A DNA stretch of 64,000 nt from Hymenobacter yonginensis. GTDB taxonomy: Bacteria > Bacteroidota > Bacteroidia > Cytophagales > Hymenobacteraceae. A program made the position numbers and the translations under genes. Numbering within the stretch: position 1 is the stretch's first letter; each line of letters opens with the position of its first letter. Positions 16,748 to 25,856 of this stretch are shown here, piece after piece. The DNA is taken from NCBI RefSeq assembly GCF_027625995.1, contig NZ_CP115396.1, positions 806,001 to 870,000 on the forward strand, read 5' to 3'. Below the pieces are notes generated by a model that saw only the letters and a list, made by a program, of their open reading frames with translations, searched no databases and was not told where the DNA came from.

Positions 16748-17539
16748 TCAGGGCTGCAACGCAGGCGGCTGGCTGCGGGAAATAATGCGCTGCAGATCCT
16801 GCAGGTTGCCGTAGTCGGGCCGGATGAAGCCTAGCTCGGGGTTGTCCAGGTCGCGAATCGACTGAATGGTCAGCACAGAAATCACCACGAACAGAATGGG
16901 CACGAAGTAGTGGCGGGTTTCCTGGGCGCTGTTGGTGAAGCCCACCAGAATGCCAATGGCCCACGACGAGACAAACAGCAGCGACAGAATGGAATAGGGC
17001 GTGCCCTCCCGGTAGGAATAGTGCAGCCGAAACGTGTTGGAATCGAGCTTGTTGAAGGCCGGCAACAGCCGCCGCACCCTATCGGCGCGGGCCGGGGAGG
17101 TGCGCCCGGCGGCACTGAGCTGCTGCCAGAATTGGTGGTCGAGGCGCTCCAGGCGGCGGATGTGGGCGGGGTCGTGGGGGCGGCGGGGGCGATGCTCGTT
17201 GAGCTCCAGCTGCAGCAGCTGCAATAGGAACTGCTGCACGGCGGCGCGCTCTGGGGCCGGCAGCAGTTGGCTTTCGCGGTAGAGCTCGGCAATGGCATCC
17301 GAAGTCTGGTGAATGAGGCCAGTGCGCTCCTTAAGCGAGTTGTTGGACGAGAGCAGCGTGAACGACAGCAGCAAGCCGAACACCGTAATCAGCGCGCTTT
17401 CGATGCCCGAGGGCTTCCAGATGCGCTGGCGGCGGCGGTAGTAGACCTCGGCAAACAGGTAGCCCACCGCCACGGCCAGCAGCAACGACGCCGGGTAGGC
17501 CAGCACAAACCACAAAACCTCGAACGTACTGTACCGCAT
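16748..17539 (-). CDS. Membrane protein resembling DUF4239 (bestrophin-like)
   Basis: A 263-residue protein with two N-terminal transmembrane helices (VLWFVLAYPASLLLAVAVGY and ALITVFGLLLSFTLL), a soluble helical middle with TSDAIAELYRESQLLPAPER, and two C-terminal helices (LSLLFVSSWAIGILVGF and YFVPILFVVISVLTI). This layout, the GLLLSFT motif and the IAELYRESQLLP motif resemble the DUF4239/bestrophin-like family, whose biochemical role is unclear. The gene stands alone, between the regulator promoter and the DUF305 gene. The family assignment is by eye and only moderately sure; no function is claimed. Confidence 0.6.
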   Translation of the reverse strand: MRYSTFEVLWFVLAYPASLLLAVAVGYLFAEVYYRRRQRIWKPSGIESALITVFGLLLSFTLLSSNNSLKERTGLIHQTSDAIAELYRESQLLPAPERAAVQQFLLQLLQLELNEHRPRRPHDPAHIRRLERLDHQFWQQLSAAGRTSPARADRVRRLLPAFNKLDSNTFRLHYSYREGTPYSILSLLFVSSWAIGILVGFTNSAQETRHYFVPILFVVISVLTIQSIRDLDNPELGFIRPDYGNLQDLQRIISRSQPPALQP

Positions 17540-17610
17540 GCTGCCAGGTTAACACGTTTTCTATTCAGCCGGCCACACCCCGCAGGTGCAACAGCCCCTT
17601 CAAGAAACGA

Positions 17611-17641
17611 AAAAGCCCCGGTTCCAGCGCAGGACCAGGGC
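17611..17641 (-). terminator. Terminator after the DUF305 gene
   Basis: An imperfect 10-11 bp GC stem (17615-17625 with 17631-17641) lies 20 bp past the DUF305 stop. It is followed on the minus strand by TTTTT. Confidence 0.6.
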
Positions 17642-17662
17642 ATTTCGTGGGAGGGCATTCAG

Positions 17663-18358
17663 CTACATCTTCTCAGGGTTCTGATTGTGCCAGGCTTTGA
17701 ACGCTGCAATTTCCTTTTGCTGGGTGGCTATCATCTGCCGGGCCAGAACCTTGAGCTGCGCGTCCTGGCCGTGGGCCACCTCGGCCTGGGCCATGTCCAC
17801 GGCACTCTGGTGATGCACGGTCATCAGCATGTTGAAGTTCATGTCGGGGTCGGCCACCGGCTGGGGCATGTTGCGCATCATGCCGCTCATGGAAGCCGCC
17901 ATTTTGCTGGCGAATGGGTCTGTGGCCTGCTTTGGGTTGTAGTTGGTGGGGGCGTCGGCGAGGCGGGTGGCAGCAGCTTCCAGCGCCGTAATTTCCTGCT
18001 GCTGGCCGGCCTTGATTTCTTCGGCCAGCTGCCGCATGGTCGCGTCTTTGCCGTCGCGCAGCTCCAAGTCGGCCATCACCACGGCGCCCTTGTGGTGCGC
18101 CAGCATGTGGCGGGCGAAGTCGTAGTCGGTGTTGCCGCGCATGGGCACCGCGTGCATCTGCTGCATCATCTCGTTCATGGCCGTGAGCTGCGGTGAGGCG
18201 GCGCTGTTGGTGTCGTGGGCCATGGCCGAGTGGTCCATGCCGGCCATATCGTGGGCGGCCGGAGCAGAATCGGCGGTGGTGGGAGTCTTGGCGTCGGGGT
18301 TGCAGCTGGCCAGCAGGCTTGCGCAAAGTAGGGCCAGGGGGAAAGAAGACTTTTTCAT
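17663..18358 (-). CDS. DUF305 lipoprotein, His/Met-rich, probable periplasmic copper-binding protein
   Basis: A 231-residue lipoprotein; the start at 18358 gives a clean signal peptide (MKKSSFPLALLCASLLASC). An in-frame open extension to 18397 lacks sense. After a His/Met-rich segment (HDMAGMDHSAMAHD) come two DUF305 repeats, each with the four-helix-bundle signature DYDFARHMLAHHKGAVVMA or DMNFNMLMTVHHQSAVDMA and the following DAQLKVLARQMI-type helix. Some DUF305 proteins bind copper (for example cyanobacterial CopM). The gene is divergent from a CopA-type ATPase across a 313-bp gap, which supports a shared role in copper handling. Metal identity is inference. Confidence 0.85.
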   Translation of the reverse strand: MKKSSFPLALLCASLLASCNPDAKTPTTADSAPAAHDMAGMDHSAMAHDTNSAASPQLTAMNEMMQQMHAVPMRGNTDYDFARHMLAHHKGAVVMADLELRDGKDATMRQLAEEIKAGQQQEITALEAAATRLADAPTNYNPKQATDPFASKMAASMSGMMRNMPQPVADPDMNFNMLMTVHHQSAVDMAQAEVAHGQDAQLKVLARQMIATQQKEIAAFKAWHNQNPEKM

Positions 18359-18671
18359 GGAAGAAGACGTAAGGGAGAAAAGGCTGGCAGCCGGCAAAAG
18401 GCTAGCGCCGGAAGCGCAACGTGTGCTGCACCTATTTACGCAGCTTCGGATACGGCCGATACGCAGGACGCTATAGGCAGCGGGCCAAGCCGACCGGAAA
18501 ACGGCCTCCAGACCAAACTGAGGCCGATTGCCGGTCCGGGCAAGGGGGAATTATGCAACTATTCGGTTGGATTCCGTACGGTCCCGGACCTTCCTGCAGT
18601 GTTCCTTTGTAAGTGCATTGCCGCCTTATGGCCGGGCCCAACCCCGGCCGGCGTTACGCGTGCCCAACCCT
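18359..18671. promoter_or_regulatory. Divergent control region between DUF305 and copA-like genes
   Basis: A 313-bp non-coding gap between two outward-facing genes; both promoters must lie here. A -7-like TTCCTTTG (18602-18609, one mismatch to TAnnTTTG) is suitably placed for the ATPase. The GGTCCGGG/CCCGGACC pair near 18534 and 18585 forms a spaced inverted repeat. No confident metal-regulator operator was recognised. Confidence 0.35.
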
Positions 18672-20945
18672 ATGGAACCCGATCTTAAAACCGAAACCCT
18701 CGACATCGAAGGCATGACCTGCGCTTCGTGCGCCTCCTTCGTAGAGAAGTCTTTGGCCCGCACGCCCGGCGTGCAGCGGGCCGTCGTGAATTTCGCCACC
18801 GAAAAAGCCACCATCGACTACCTGCCCGCCGAGGCTAGCCCGGCCTCCCTGAAGCAGGCCGTGGTGCAGGCCGGCTACGGCGTGGTGGAGCGCGCGCCCG
18901 ACACCAGTGCCGCCGACCGGCAACTGGAGCTCGACCAGCAGAAAGCTCTGGCCTACCAGCACCTGCAGCGCCGCTTCTGGGTGGCGGCCAGGCTGGCGCT
19001 CGTTATCATGCCCCTGAGCATGCTCATGCTGTGGCCCGCAGCCATGCAGCGTCTCAACATGCAATGGCTCAACTACGGCCTGCTGCTGCTCACGCTGCCC
19101 GTGCTGCTCTACAGCGGCCGCGAGTTCTACACCGCCGCCTGGAATGGCTTCCGGCATCGCGCCGCCAACATGGACACGCTCATTGCCGTGGGCACCGGCG
19201 CGGCCTTCCTTTACAGCCTGGCCGCCACGCTGCTGCCAGGCTTTTTCCGGCAGCGCGGCATCATGCCCGAAGTCTACTACGATACCACGGCCACCATCAT
19301 TGCCCTGATTCTGCTGGGCAAGGTGCTGGAGCTGCGGGCCAAAATCCACACCTCGGCTGCCATTCGGGCGCTGATGGGGCTGCAGGCGAAAACCGCCCGC
19401 CTCGTGCGGCCCGGCGGCCAGGAAGTGGACGTGCCCATCGAGCAGGTGCGCCCCGGCGACCTGGTGCTGGTACGGCCCGGCGAGAAAGTCGCCACCGACG
19501 GCATCCTCGAAGACGGCCACTCGGCCGTGGAGGAAGCCATGCTCACCGGCGAAAGCCTGCCGGTGGAAAAGCGGCCCGGCGACCCGGTGTTCGGGGCCAC
19601 GCTCAACAAAACCGGCTCCTTCCGCTTCCGCGTCACCAAAACCGGCGCCGACACCATGCTGGCCCGCATCGTGCAGCTGGTGGAAGACGCCCAGGGCAGC
19701 CGCGCCCCCATCCAGCGCCTCGCCGATAAAGTCAGCGCCATTTTCGTGCCCACGGTGGTCGTCATTGCCATCCTCACCTTCGTGCTTTGGTTTGATTTGG
19801 CCCCTATCGAAACCCGGCTGCCGCTGGCGCTGGTCAACTTTGTGGCCGTGCTCATTATTGCCTGCCCGTGCGCGCTGGGACTGGCCACACCCACGGCAAT
19901 CATGGTAGGCACCGGCAAAGGCGCCGAGCACGGCGTGCTCATCCGCAACGCCGAAGCCCTGGAAAAGGCCTACCAAGTAACCACCGTGCTGCTCGACAAA
20001 ACCGGCACCATCACCCGCGGCGAGCCGACCGTCACGGATTTCGTGCCCGCTGCCGGCCAGGATGCCGCCCGCTTGCTACCGTTGGTGGCCGCCGTAGAGC
20101 GGCAGAGTGAGCACCCGCTGGCCGCCGCCGTGGTGCGCTACGCCGACAGCCAGCAGGCCGCTGCGCTGCCGGCCAGCGGCTTCAAAGCTGTTGAAGGGAA
20201 GGGCGCCCAGGCCACCATAAACGGTCAGCTGTTGCTCGTCGGGAATGCCCGGCTGCTGGCCGAGGCCGGTATCAGCTTGCCGCCCGCCGTGCTTCAGCAG
20301 GCCGAAGTGCTGCTGGCCCAGGCCAAAACCGTGCTCTACGTGGCCGTGGCCGGCGAGGCCGCCGGCCTTATCGGCGTGGCCGACACCGTGCGCGACACTT
20401 CCGCCGCGGCCATCCGGCAGCTGCAGCGCATGGGCCTGGAAGTGGTGATGATGACCGGCGACAACCCGCAGGTGGCCGCCCAGATAGCCCGGCAGGTGGG
20501 CATCACGCGCTTTTTTGCCGAGGTGCTGCCTCAGGACAAGGCCGCCAGAGTGCAAACCCTGCAGGCAGAAGGCTGCACGGTGGCTATGGTCGGCGACGGT
20601 ATCAACGATGCGCCCGCGCTGGCCCGCGCCGACGTGGGGCTGGCCATGGGCGGCGGCACCGATGTGGCAATGGAAGCAGCCGGCATCACCCTCATGCGCT
20701 CCGACCTCCAAGGCGTGGTAACGGCCCTGCAGCTCTCACGCCAGACGATGCGCATCATCCGCCAGAACCTGTTTTTTGCGTTCTTCTACAACGCGCTGGG
20801 TATTCCTGTGGCCGCCGGGCTGCTGTACCCGGTTTTCGGGTGGCTGCTGTCGCCGATGCTGGCGGCCGGGGCTATGGCCCTGAGCTCGGTATCGGTACTG
20901 ACCAACTCGTTGCGCCTGCGCGGCTTCAATCCCTCCAAATTCTAA
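18672..20945 (+). CDS. copA: Copper-translocating P1B-type ATPase (CopA-like)
   Basis: A 757-residue heavy-metal ATPase. The ATG at 18672 puts a single N-terminal HMA metal-binding domain at the front (GMTCASC, Cys17 and Cys20). About eight membrane helices follow, with the transport site CPC (Cys398-Pro-Cys400) in [15 protein letters not shown], the actuator motif TGES, phosphorylated Asp442 in DKTGT, and [10 protein letters not shown] in the P-domain. The CPC motif with a late-membrane Met/Ser pattern ([20 protein letters not shown]) fits Cu(I) export (P1B-1). It pumps Cu(I) from the cytoplasm at the expense of ATP. It is divergent from the DUF305 protein gene and is followed at once by a tiny membrane-protein gene. 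Confidence 0.93.
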   Translation: MEPDLKTETLDIEGMTCASCASFVEKSLARTPGVQRAVVNFATEKATIDYLPAEASPASLKQAVVQAGYGVVERAPDTSAADRQLELDQQKALAYQHLQRRFWVAARLALVIMPLSMLMLWPAAMQRLNMQWLNYGLLLLTLPVLLYSGREFYTAAWNGFRHRAANMDTLIAVGTGAAFLYSLAATLLPGFFRQRGIMPEVYYDTTATIIALILLGKVLELRAKIHTSAAIRALMGLQAKTARLVRPGGQEVDVPIEQVRPGDLVLVRPGEKVATDGILEDGHSAVEEAMLTGESLPVEKRPGDPVFGATLNKTGSFRFRVTKTGADTMLARIVQLVEDAQGSRAPIQRLADKVSAIFVPTVVVIAILTFVLWFDLAPIETRLPLALVNFVAVLIIACPCALGLATPTAIMVGTGKGAEHGVLIRNAEALEKAYQVTTVLLDKTGTITRGEPTVTDFVPAAGQDAARLLPLVAAVERQSEHPLAAAVVRYADSQQAAALPASGFKAVEGKGAQATINGQLLLVGNARLLAEAGISLPPAVLQQAEVLLAQAKTVLYVAVAGEAAGLIGVADTVRDTSAAAIRQLQRMGLEVVMMTGDNPQVAAQIARQVGITRFFAEVLPQDKAARVQTLQAEGCTVAMVGDGINDAPALARADVGLAMGGGTDVAMEAAGITLMRSDLQGVVTALQLSRQTMRIIRQNLFFAFFYNALGIPVAAGLLYPVFGWLLSPMLAAGAMALSSVSVLTNSLRLRGFNPSKF

Positions 20946-20951
20946 CCCCGC

Positions 20952-21119
20952 ATGGATACCGCAGAAATCATCGTAACGCTGAGCGGCGCGGCCCTGATTG
21001 GGTTCGTGGTCTGGTATTTCTTTCTGGCCGCACGCACGCCGGCCGCCGCACCTGCGCCCGACACCACCACAAGCCCGGAAACCCCGCCACGCTCTGCGCT
21101 TGAGCCAGGGCGCGACTAA
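20952..21119 (+). CDS. Small single-span membrane protein downstream of copA
   Basis: A 55-residue reading frame begins 6 bp after the ATPase stop codon, so it is surely co-transcribed. It starts MDTAEIIVTLSGAALIGFVV and continues into WYFFLAARTP, giving one membrane helix (residues about 5-27), then an Ala/Pro/Thr-rich tail. Its small size and position after a copper P-type ATPase recall CcoS/FixS-type companions or the membrane anchor of cupredoxin partners, but it has no recognisable metal ligands. The function is unknown. A terminator lies 31 bp downstream. Confidence 0.6.
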   Translation: MDTAEIIVTLSGAALIGFVVWYFFLAARTPAAAPAPDTTTSPETPPRSALEPGRD

Positions 21120-21150
21120 CTTGTTTTACCAGCAGCCGGATAAAAATGAA

Positions 21151-21183
21151 AAAAGCCCCTTAGCAGGGCGCTAAGGGGCTTTT
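21151..21183. terminator. Bidirectional terminator between copA unit and tRNA-Arg
   Basis: A perfect 13-bp stem (AAAAGCCCCTTAG and complement, loop CAGGGCG) with A-run and T-run on its two sides. It ends the copA unit on the plus strand and the tRNA transcript on the minus strand. Confidence 0.85.
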
Positions 21184-21185
21184 AG

Positions 21186-21257
21186 TGGTCGCGCCAGGAA
21201 TCGAACCTGGATCAAGAGCTTCGGAGACTCCTATACTATCCGTTGTACTACGCGACC
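21186..21257 (-). tRNA. tRNA-Arg, anticodon CCG
   Basis: The minus strand folds into a full cloverleaf: acceptor GGTCGCG with CGCGACC, discriminator A, a D-arm GTAC/GTAT, a 7-nt anticodon loop CTCCGAA (anticodon CCG, reading CGG), and a T-arm CCAGG-TTCGATT-CCTGG. The terminal CCA is not encoded and must be added. Confidence 0.93.
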
Positions 21258-21402
21258 CGGTTAGGAGGCGCAAAACTAGAGAGAAAATGCGGCCGCGCAA
21301 AACAATACAGGCCATTTTCTGCAAAATCATGTTCAGCCTTACTACAACCTTCCGGACGGTAAAGCAGTTAGCCTAACCACACAACCCGAACTTATTTACT
21401 GT

Positions 21403-21885
21403 ATGGCTTCCACTGAAAAAAAGAACCTGTATACCGCCGACGCCACCGCAGTAGGCGGCCGTAGCGGCCACGTCCGCTCCGCCACTGGCATCATCGACCT
21501 GGATATGTCGGTGCCGGAAGGGCTGGGCGGCAAGAAAAACGCCACCAACCCCGAAGAGCTATTCGCGGCCGGCTACTCGTCGTGCTTCCAGCAGGCGCTG
21601 CTCGTTATTGCCCAGCGCGCCGGCGACAAGCTCGACCCGCAAACCGAGGTAAAATGCTCGGTGACCCTGTTTCAGGAAGGCGAAGGCTACGGCCTGTCGG
21701 CCGTGCTCGACGTCGACCTGAAATCGTTTGACCAGCAGAAAACTGTGGAAATGGTGCGCCAGGCCCACAAAATCTGCCCGTACTCAGTAGGCACTCGCGG
21801 CAACATGGAAGTGGAACTGCGCGTGAAAGGCGAAGCCCTGCCCGTAGAAGCTGACGAGAATGCCGGCGTAGCCGCCAAAGGCTAA
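21403..21885 (+). CDS. Organic hydroperoxide resistance protein (Ohr, OsmC family), stand-alone copy
   Basis: A 160-residue OsmC/Ohr protein with the two redox cysteines: Cys61 in AAGYSSCFQQAL and Cys125 in AHKICPYS. Arg25 and the E(E/Q)LFAAGY signature belong to the Ohr subgroup, which reduces organic and fatty-acid hydroperoxides using lipoyl thiols. It has its own terminator and no adjacent regulator, unlike the second Ohr copy at 31163. Compared with that copy it has an extra C-terminal tail of about 15 residues (GEALPVEADENAGVAAKG). Cytoplasmic. Confidence 0.9.
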   Translation: MASTEKKNLYTADATAVGGRSGHVRSATGIIDLDMSVPEGLGGKKNATNPEELFAAGYSSCFQQALLVIAQRAGDKLDPQTEVKCSVTLFQEGEGYGLSAVLDVDLKSFDQQKTVEMVRQAHKICPYSVGTRGNMEVELRVKGEALPVEADENAGVAAKG

Positions 21886-21908
21886 CCGCAGCTTTCAATA
21901 GCCCAACG

Positions 21909-21944
21909 AAAAAGGCCCGTCCGGATATCCGGACGGGCCTTTTT
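21909..21944. terminator. Bidirectional terminator between ohr and sucC
   Basis: A perfect 18-bp palindromic stem (AAAAAGGCCCGTCCGGAT and its complement) between two convergent genes. It has an A-run on one flank and a T-run on the other, so it serves both. Confidence 0.9.
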
Positions 21945-21970
21945 TATGCTAAACAGTTGTTTTGGAGAGA

Positions 21971-23173
21971 CTAGATGCCTTGGGCAACCAGCACTTCCTT
22001 CACGCGCTCAGCGGCATCCTTCAGCAGCACGGCCGAGTACACTTTCAGGCCGCTTTCGTCGATGATGCGGGCGCCTTCTTCGGCGTTGGTGCCCTGCAGA
22101 CGCACGATGATCGGCACTTTAATGTCGCCGATGTTTTTGTAGGCTTCCACCACGCCATTCGCCACCCGGTCGCAGCGTACGATGCCACCGAAGATGTTGA
22201 TGAGGATGGCTTTCACGTTCGGATCCTTCAGGATGATGCGGAAACCGGCTTCTACGGTCTGGGCGTTGGCTCCACCCCCTACGTCGAGGAAGTTGGCCGG
22301 CTCGCCGCCGCTCAGCTTGATGATGTCCATGGTGGCCATGGCCAGGCCGGCGCCGTTCACCATGCAGCCCACGTTGCCGTCGAGCTTCACGTAGTTCAGG
22401 TGCGAGGCCGAAGCTTCCACTTCCAGCGGATCTTCCTCGTTGGTGTCGCGCAGCTCTACGAAATCCTTGTGGCGGTAGAGGGCGTTTTCGTCGAGGGTTA
22501 CTTTGGCGTCAACGGCCAGAATCTTGTCGTCCGAGGTTTTCAGGACGGGGTTGATTTCGAACATGGCCGAGTCCGTCTCGTCGTAGGCCTTGTACAGCGC
22601 CTGCACGAACTTTACCATCTCCTTCTGCGCTGCGCCGGTCAGGCCCAGGTTGAAGGCAATCTTAGCGGCCTGGAACGGACGCAGACCCACGCGCGGGTCG
22701 ATATGCTCGCGGTGGATTTTCTCGGGGTGCGCCTCTGCTACCTCCTCGATGTCCATACCGCCTTCGGTGGTGTAGATGATGACGTTTTTGCCGGTGGCAC
22801 GGTCCAGCAGCACGCTCATATAGTATTCCTTGGTTTCCGAAGCGCCGGGGTAGTACACGTCCTGGGCAATCAGCACCTTGTGCACCTTGCGGCCTTCGGC
22901 GCCGGTTTGCTTGGTTACGAGCTGCATGCCGATGATCTGGCCGGCAATTTCTTTCACCTGCTCCAGGTTTTTGGCGAGTTTCACCCCACCGCCTTTGCCA
23001 CGGCCGCCCGCATGAATCTGGGCTTTGATAACGTACCAGCTCGTGCCGGTTTCTTCAGTCAGCTTCTTGGCCGCTTCTACCGCCTGCTCGGCAGTGTCGG
23101 CCGTGATGCCTTCCTGCACGCGCACGCCGTAGCGCTTCAGAATTTCTTTGCCCTGATACTCGTGAATGTTCAT
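21971..23173 (-). CDS. sucC: Succinate-CoA ligase (ADP-forming) subunit beta
   Basis: A 400-residue ATP-grasp protein. It starts [17 protein letters not shown], the family N-terminus, and contains [17 protein letters not shown] (nucleotide-binding loop), [45 protein letters not shown] and the C-terminal [13 protein letters not shown]. SucC binds the nucleotide and, with SucD, interconverts succinyl-CoA and succinate in the TCA cycle. The alpha subunit is not adjacent, which is common in Bacteroidota. Length is normal (about 390-400). A -7-like TACTTTCG precedes it on the minus strand. Confidence 0.97.
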   Translation of the reverse strand: MNIHEYQGKEILKRYGVRVQEGITADTAEQAVEAAKKLTEETGTSWYVIKAQIHAGGRGKGGGVKLAKNLEQVKEIAGQIIGMQLVTKQTGAEGRKVHKVLIAQDVYYPGASETKEYYMSVLLDRATGKNVIIYTTEGGMDIEEVAEAHPEKIHREHIDPRVGLRPFQAAKIAFNLGLTGAAQKEMVKFVQALYKAYDETDSAMFEINPVLKTSDDKILAVDAKVTLDENALYRHKDFVELRDTNEEDPLEVEASASHLNYVKLDGNVGCMVNGAGLAMATMDIIKLSGGEPANFLDVGGGANAQTVEAGFRIILKDPNVKAILINIFGGIVRCDRVANGVVEAYKNIGDIKVPIIVRLQGTNAEEGARIIDESGLKVYSAVLLKDAAERVKEVLVAQGI

Positions 23174-23245
23174 AAAGGTCGGTTAAAGAGAAGTTCGGGG
23201 TGGGTTACTGAGCGCGAAAGTAGGCAATTATAGGCTGAACCGCGC

Positions 23246-23413
23246 TGTCATTGCGAGCGGAGCGAAGCAATCTTTCCTCTATTTGCTTGAAGCTTTCCTT
23301 TCCGATAACCTCTCCGACGCCGGATTAGCAACCTGTTGCCGGAGGGCTTTGCTGTAAGGATAATGTCTGCGACGAGAGGAAGGGTTGCTTCGTCGTGCCT
23401 CCTCGCAATGACA
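23246..23413. repeat. MITE-like element with about 37-bp terminal inverted repeats
   Basis: The left arm (23246-23280) and right arm (23375-23413) are inverted copies beginning TGTCATTGCGAG and running through GAAGCAA to CTTTCCTCT, with a few mismatches and a 4-bp indel. The 94-bp centre can also fold (CCTCTCCG near 23310 with CGGAGGGC near 23342). No coding capacity. The right end is 1 bp from the GH113 stop codon. It resembles widespread Bacteroidota intergenic repeats. Confidence 0.65.
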
Positions 23414-23414
23414 T

Positions 23415-24554
23415 TTACCTGCCATACCACTGCGCCATTACCTGCTCGGCGGGTTTGTGCTGGGGGGTGAAGTCGAGGTGGCGGTGGGCGGGGCCGTTGA
23501 GCTGCAGGCCGGGGTACCACTTCCAGATAAAGATGCCCCGAAACCAGGGCTGCGGCCAGAACGTCTCGAACATGGCCTCGTAACACACGCGCTGGGTGGT
23601 TTCGTCGGGGGTGGCGGGCAGGGCATTGCGGTCGGGCCACACCCAGGGCTGGATGGCCGCGTCGGGCGTGGTTTTGTAGCCGGCTTCGGTGAACAGCACG
23701 GGCTTGCCGTAGCGCTTCTGCACGGAGGCAATGCGGGCCAGCGGCTCGCGCCAGGCCTTGAGCAGGGCAGCTTTGGCGGGGCGCTCGGAGGTGCTGAGCG
23801 GGAAGTAGGCCTGCACCCCGATGTAGTCCAGCGCGTCCCAGAACTTCACCTGCTCGAACTCGCCGCTCCAGTTGGCGGCGTATGTGAGCGGGCCGTGGTA
23901 CACCTGCCGCACCCGCCCGATGAGGGCGCGCCACTCGGTTTCGTGGCCCACGGTTTTCTCCAGCTCCGTCCCGATGCAGAGCGCCTCCATGCCGTTGGCC
24001 TCGGCCAGCTCGGCGTAGTGCACGATAAACGTGGTGTAGGCGGCAAACCACGTCTGCCAGTCGGCTTCGTTGGTCATGCTGATGTCGCCGGGCCAGGTGC
24101 CGCCGGGGCCGCGCAGCCACAGGTGCGGCTTGAGCAGCGTGTGGATGCCGCGCTGCCGGGCCTGTTGGGCGGTGCGCACGAGGCCCCGGTCACTTTCGCC
24201 CCAATAGTGGCGGCTGCCGGCGCCGGTGTGCATCCGGATTTCGGGCGAGGCAGCACCAGCCTGCCAGCCAAACGGCGTCTGGGCTATCCAGTTGACGTGG
24301 GCCCGCACCAGCGGCTCCAGGTCCTGGCTGGCTACTGAGTCGGCCCCCACCCAGTTGACGCCCTTGAGGCGGTCTTCCGGCCGGGCAGGCATGGCGCTGG
24401 CAACTGCCGAGCGGCTGGGGCTAGCTGGCAAATGCGGGTCTGCTGGTTGGGCAGAGCGCCGGGCTAGGCCCAAAGCTGCAAGCAGGGCCAACGCCGCCAG
24501 CCCCAGCCAAAGCCACGACCAGCGGGGGGAAGAAGGAAAAACAGCCATAGCCAT
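23415..24554 (-). CDS. Membrane-anchored glycoside hydrolase, GH113-like
   Basis: A 379-residue protein. The start at 24554 (or the ATG two codons later) is favoured because it directly precedes a membrane helix (WSWLWLGLAALALLAALGLA). A TIM-barrel domain follows from about residue 70: KGVNWVG, LLKPHLWLRG, then Glu197 in CIGTELEK as likely acid/base and Glu290 in LFTEAGYK as likely nucleophile. The closing IFIWKWYPG and a Trp-rich end match GH113-type sequences. Characterised GH113 enzymes are beta-mannanases, but many members are untested. It is not linked to a SusC/D pair; the N-terminal anchor suggests action in the periplasm. Divergent from the ABC ATPase gene. Confidence 0.75.
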   Translation of the reverse strand: MAMAVFPSSPRWSWLWLGLAALALLAALGLARRSAQPADPHLPASPSRSAVASAMPARPEDRLKGVNWVGADSVASQDLEPLVRAHVNWIAQTPFGWQAGAASPEIRMHTGAGSRHYWGESDRGLVRTAQQARQRGIHTLLKPHLWLRGPGGTWPGDISMTNEADWQTWFAAYTTFIVHYAELAEANGMEALCIGTELEKTVGHETEWRALIGRVRQVYHGPLTYAANWSGEFEQVKFWDALDYIGVQAYFPLSTSERPAKAALLKAWREPLARIASVQKRYGKPVLFTEAGYKTTPDAAIQPWVWPDRNALPATPDETTQRVCYEAMFETFWPQPWFRGIFIWKWYPGLQLNGPAHRHLDFTPQHKPAEQVMAQWYGR

Positions 24555-24687
24555 AAGGAGGTGCGTCAGCGTATAGGGCTCAAATTGCAGAAATCCGCTT
24601 GCATCTGCGGCGGGCCGGTGGGGCCGGCCAGCGGCATGTACGGCAGGCGGGCCGGCCGCAAGCCGGTGTAATCTGCGCGGCAAACTG

Positions 24688-24695
24688 TAGATTTG
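24688..24695 (+). promoter_or_regulatory. -7 element of the LolD-type ATPase gene
   Basis: TAGATTTG matches TAnnTTTG exactly. Its TTG is also the first in-frame start codon of the downstream gene (24693), so translation more likely begins at the next TTG (24732). No clear -33 TTG was found. Confidence 0.45.
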
Positions 24696-24731
24696 TTTTT
24701 CGTACTCCGGCTCACTTTACCTGGTTCCGTT

Positions 24732-25394
24732 TTGCTGCAAGCCATCAACGTTCGTAAGAAATACAATACGCTGGAAGTCCTCAAGGGCATCGACCTGACT
24801 ATTGAAAAGGCCGAAATCGTGTCCATTGTGGGGTCTTCGGGGGCTGGCAAGAGCACGCTGCTGCACATTCTGGGCACGCTCGACAACCCCGACTCCGGCG
24901 AAATCCTCTTCGACGGCCAGTCGGTCAGCTCGCTGCGGCGGTCGGAGCTGGCGCGGTTCCGCAACCGCCACATCGGCTTCATCTTCCAGTTTCACAACCT
25001 GCTGCCCGAGTTTACGGCCCTCGAAAACGTGTGTCTGCCAGCCTATCTGGCCGGCCGCTCCGAGAAGGAAACCCGCGTGCGGGCCCGCGAATTGCTTGGG
25101 ATGCTGAACCTGGAGCGCCGAGCCGACCACAAGCCCTCGGAAATGAGCGGTGGCGAGCAGCAGCGCACGGCCGTGGCCCGCGCCCTCATCAACTCCCCCG
25201 AAATCATCTTCGCCGACGAGCCCAGCGGCAACCTCGACTCGCAGAACGCCCAGGAGCTGCACCAGATTTTCTTTTTGCTGCGCAAGGAGTTGGGCCAGAC
25301 CTTCGTCATCGTGACGCACAACGACCAGCTGGCGGAAATGGCCGACCGCAAAATCACCATGAAGGACGGCTACATCTGGGAAGGCCAGAACTAG
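24732..25394 (+). CDS. ABC transporter ATP-binding protein, LolD/MacB type
   Basis: A 220-residue ATPase from a TTG at 24732 ([20 protein letters not shown]). A 13-residue upstream extension is possible but overlaps the -7 element. It contains Walker [11 protein letters not shown]-loop [16 protein letters not shown], signature [15 protein letters not shown], Walker [10 protein letters not shown] and the NLDSQNA D-loop. The EFTALENV and LLG/LN-type features fit the LolCDE/MacB group, which extracts lipoproteins or drives mechanotransmission from the inner membrane. No permease gene is adjacent, so the partner is encoded elsewhere, as is usual for lolD in Bacteroidota. Two terminator-like hairpins follow. 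Confidence 0.88.
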   Translation: MLQAINVRKKYNTLEVLKGIDLTIEKAEIVSIVGSSGAGKSTLLHILGTLDNPDSGEILFDGQSVSSLRRSELARFRNRHIGFIFQFHNLLPEFTALENVCLPAYLAGRSEKETRVRARELLGMLNLERRADHKPSEMSGGEQQRTAVARALINSPEIIFADEPSGNLDSQNAQELHQIFFLLRKELGQTFVIVTHNDQLAEMADRKITMKDGYIWEGQN

Positions 25395-25421
25395 CTGGCC
25401 GCACATCTCCGGCACGTTTCG

Positions 25422-25450
25422 GCGCCTCTTCCTGCTGCAGGGAGAGGCGC
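25422..25450 (+). terminator. Terminator-like hairpin after the LolD-type gene
   Basis: A 13-bp stem with one G-T pair (GCGCCTCTTCCTG and partner, loop CTG) lies 28 bp past the stop, followed by TGTTGCGTTT. Confidence 0.5.
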
Positions 25451-25586
25451 TGTTGCGTTTGGGCTGGAGGGCCTGCGGAACCCCGGCGCGGTGGCAGGCG
25501 TTGAAGCTACCAGAACCCTCTACGACGCCGCGGGCTTTGGCCCCGGCTCAGGTCATGCGTCCGACCCGCCCCGGACCATGCAGCCC

Positions 25587-25623
25587 AACCCCTTGCCCCG
25601 TCACCGGAACGGAGCAAGGGGTT
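25587..25623 (+). terminator. Second terminator in the gap after the LolD-type gene
   Basis: A 10-bp stem (AACCCCTTGC with GCAAGGGGTT) and a 17-nt loop, followed by TGTTTTTG. The 462-bp gap 25395-25856 holds this, the preceding hairpin, and an AT-rich promoter region. No gene is seen. Confidence 0.6.
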
Positions 25624-25756
25624 TGTTTTTGCCTAGCCAAGCTGCTGCGGAAGCAGCAAAACCGGGTGAAAAACTGGCCGGGAAAGACCAAAAATATTAG
25701 TTGACTAACCTTGTTGGAAATATTGTTTGTAAGTTGTTGGATATCAAGGGTAAAAA

Positions 25757-25789
25757 TTGATAAAAATTCTGTCAATTTTTGCACCTTTG
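25757..25789 (+). promoter_or_regulatory. Probable promoter of the unassigned 267-aa gene
   Basis: A -33 TTG (25757-25759) lies 22 bp before CACCTTTG (25782-25789), one mismatch from TAnnTTTG, in the only strongly AT-rich stretch of the gap. Confidence 0.45.
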
Positions 25790-25856
25790 CTAAGGCTGGG
25801 GCGTTACATATCCAGAACACACAACGGTATTACAGGACATCAAAACGACAGACGCC

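Noticed and set aside
24693-24731. TTG at 24693 as the start of the ABC ATPase
   Set aside because: It lies inside an exact -7 promoter element, and the extra 13 residues are not typical of the family.
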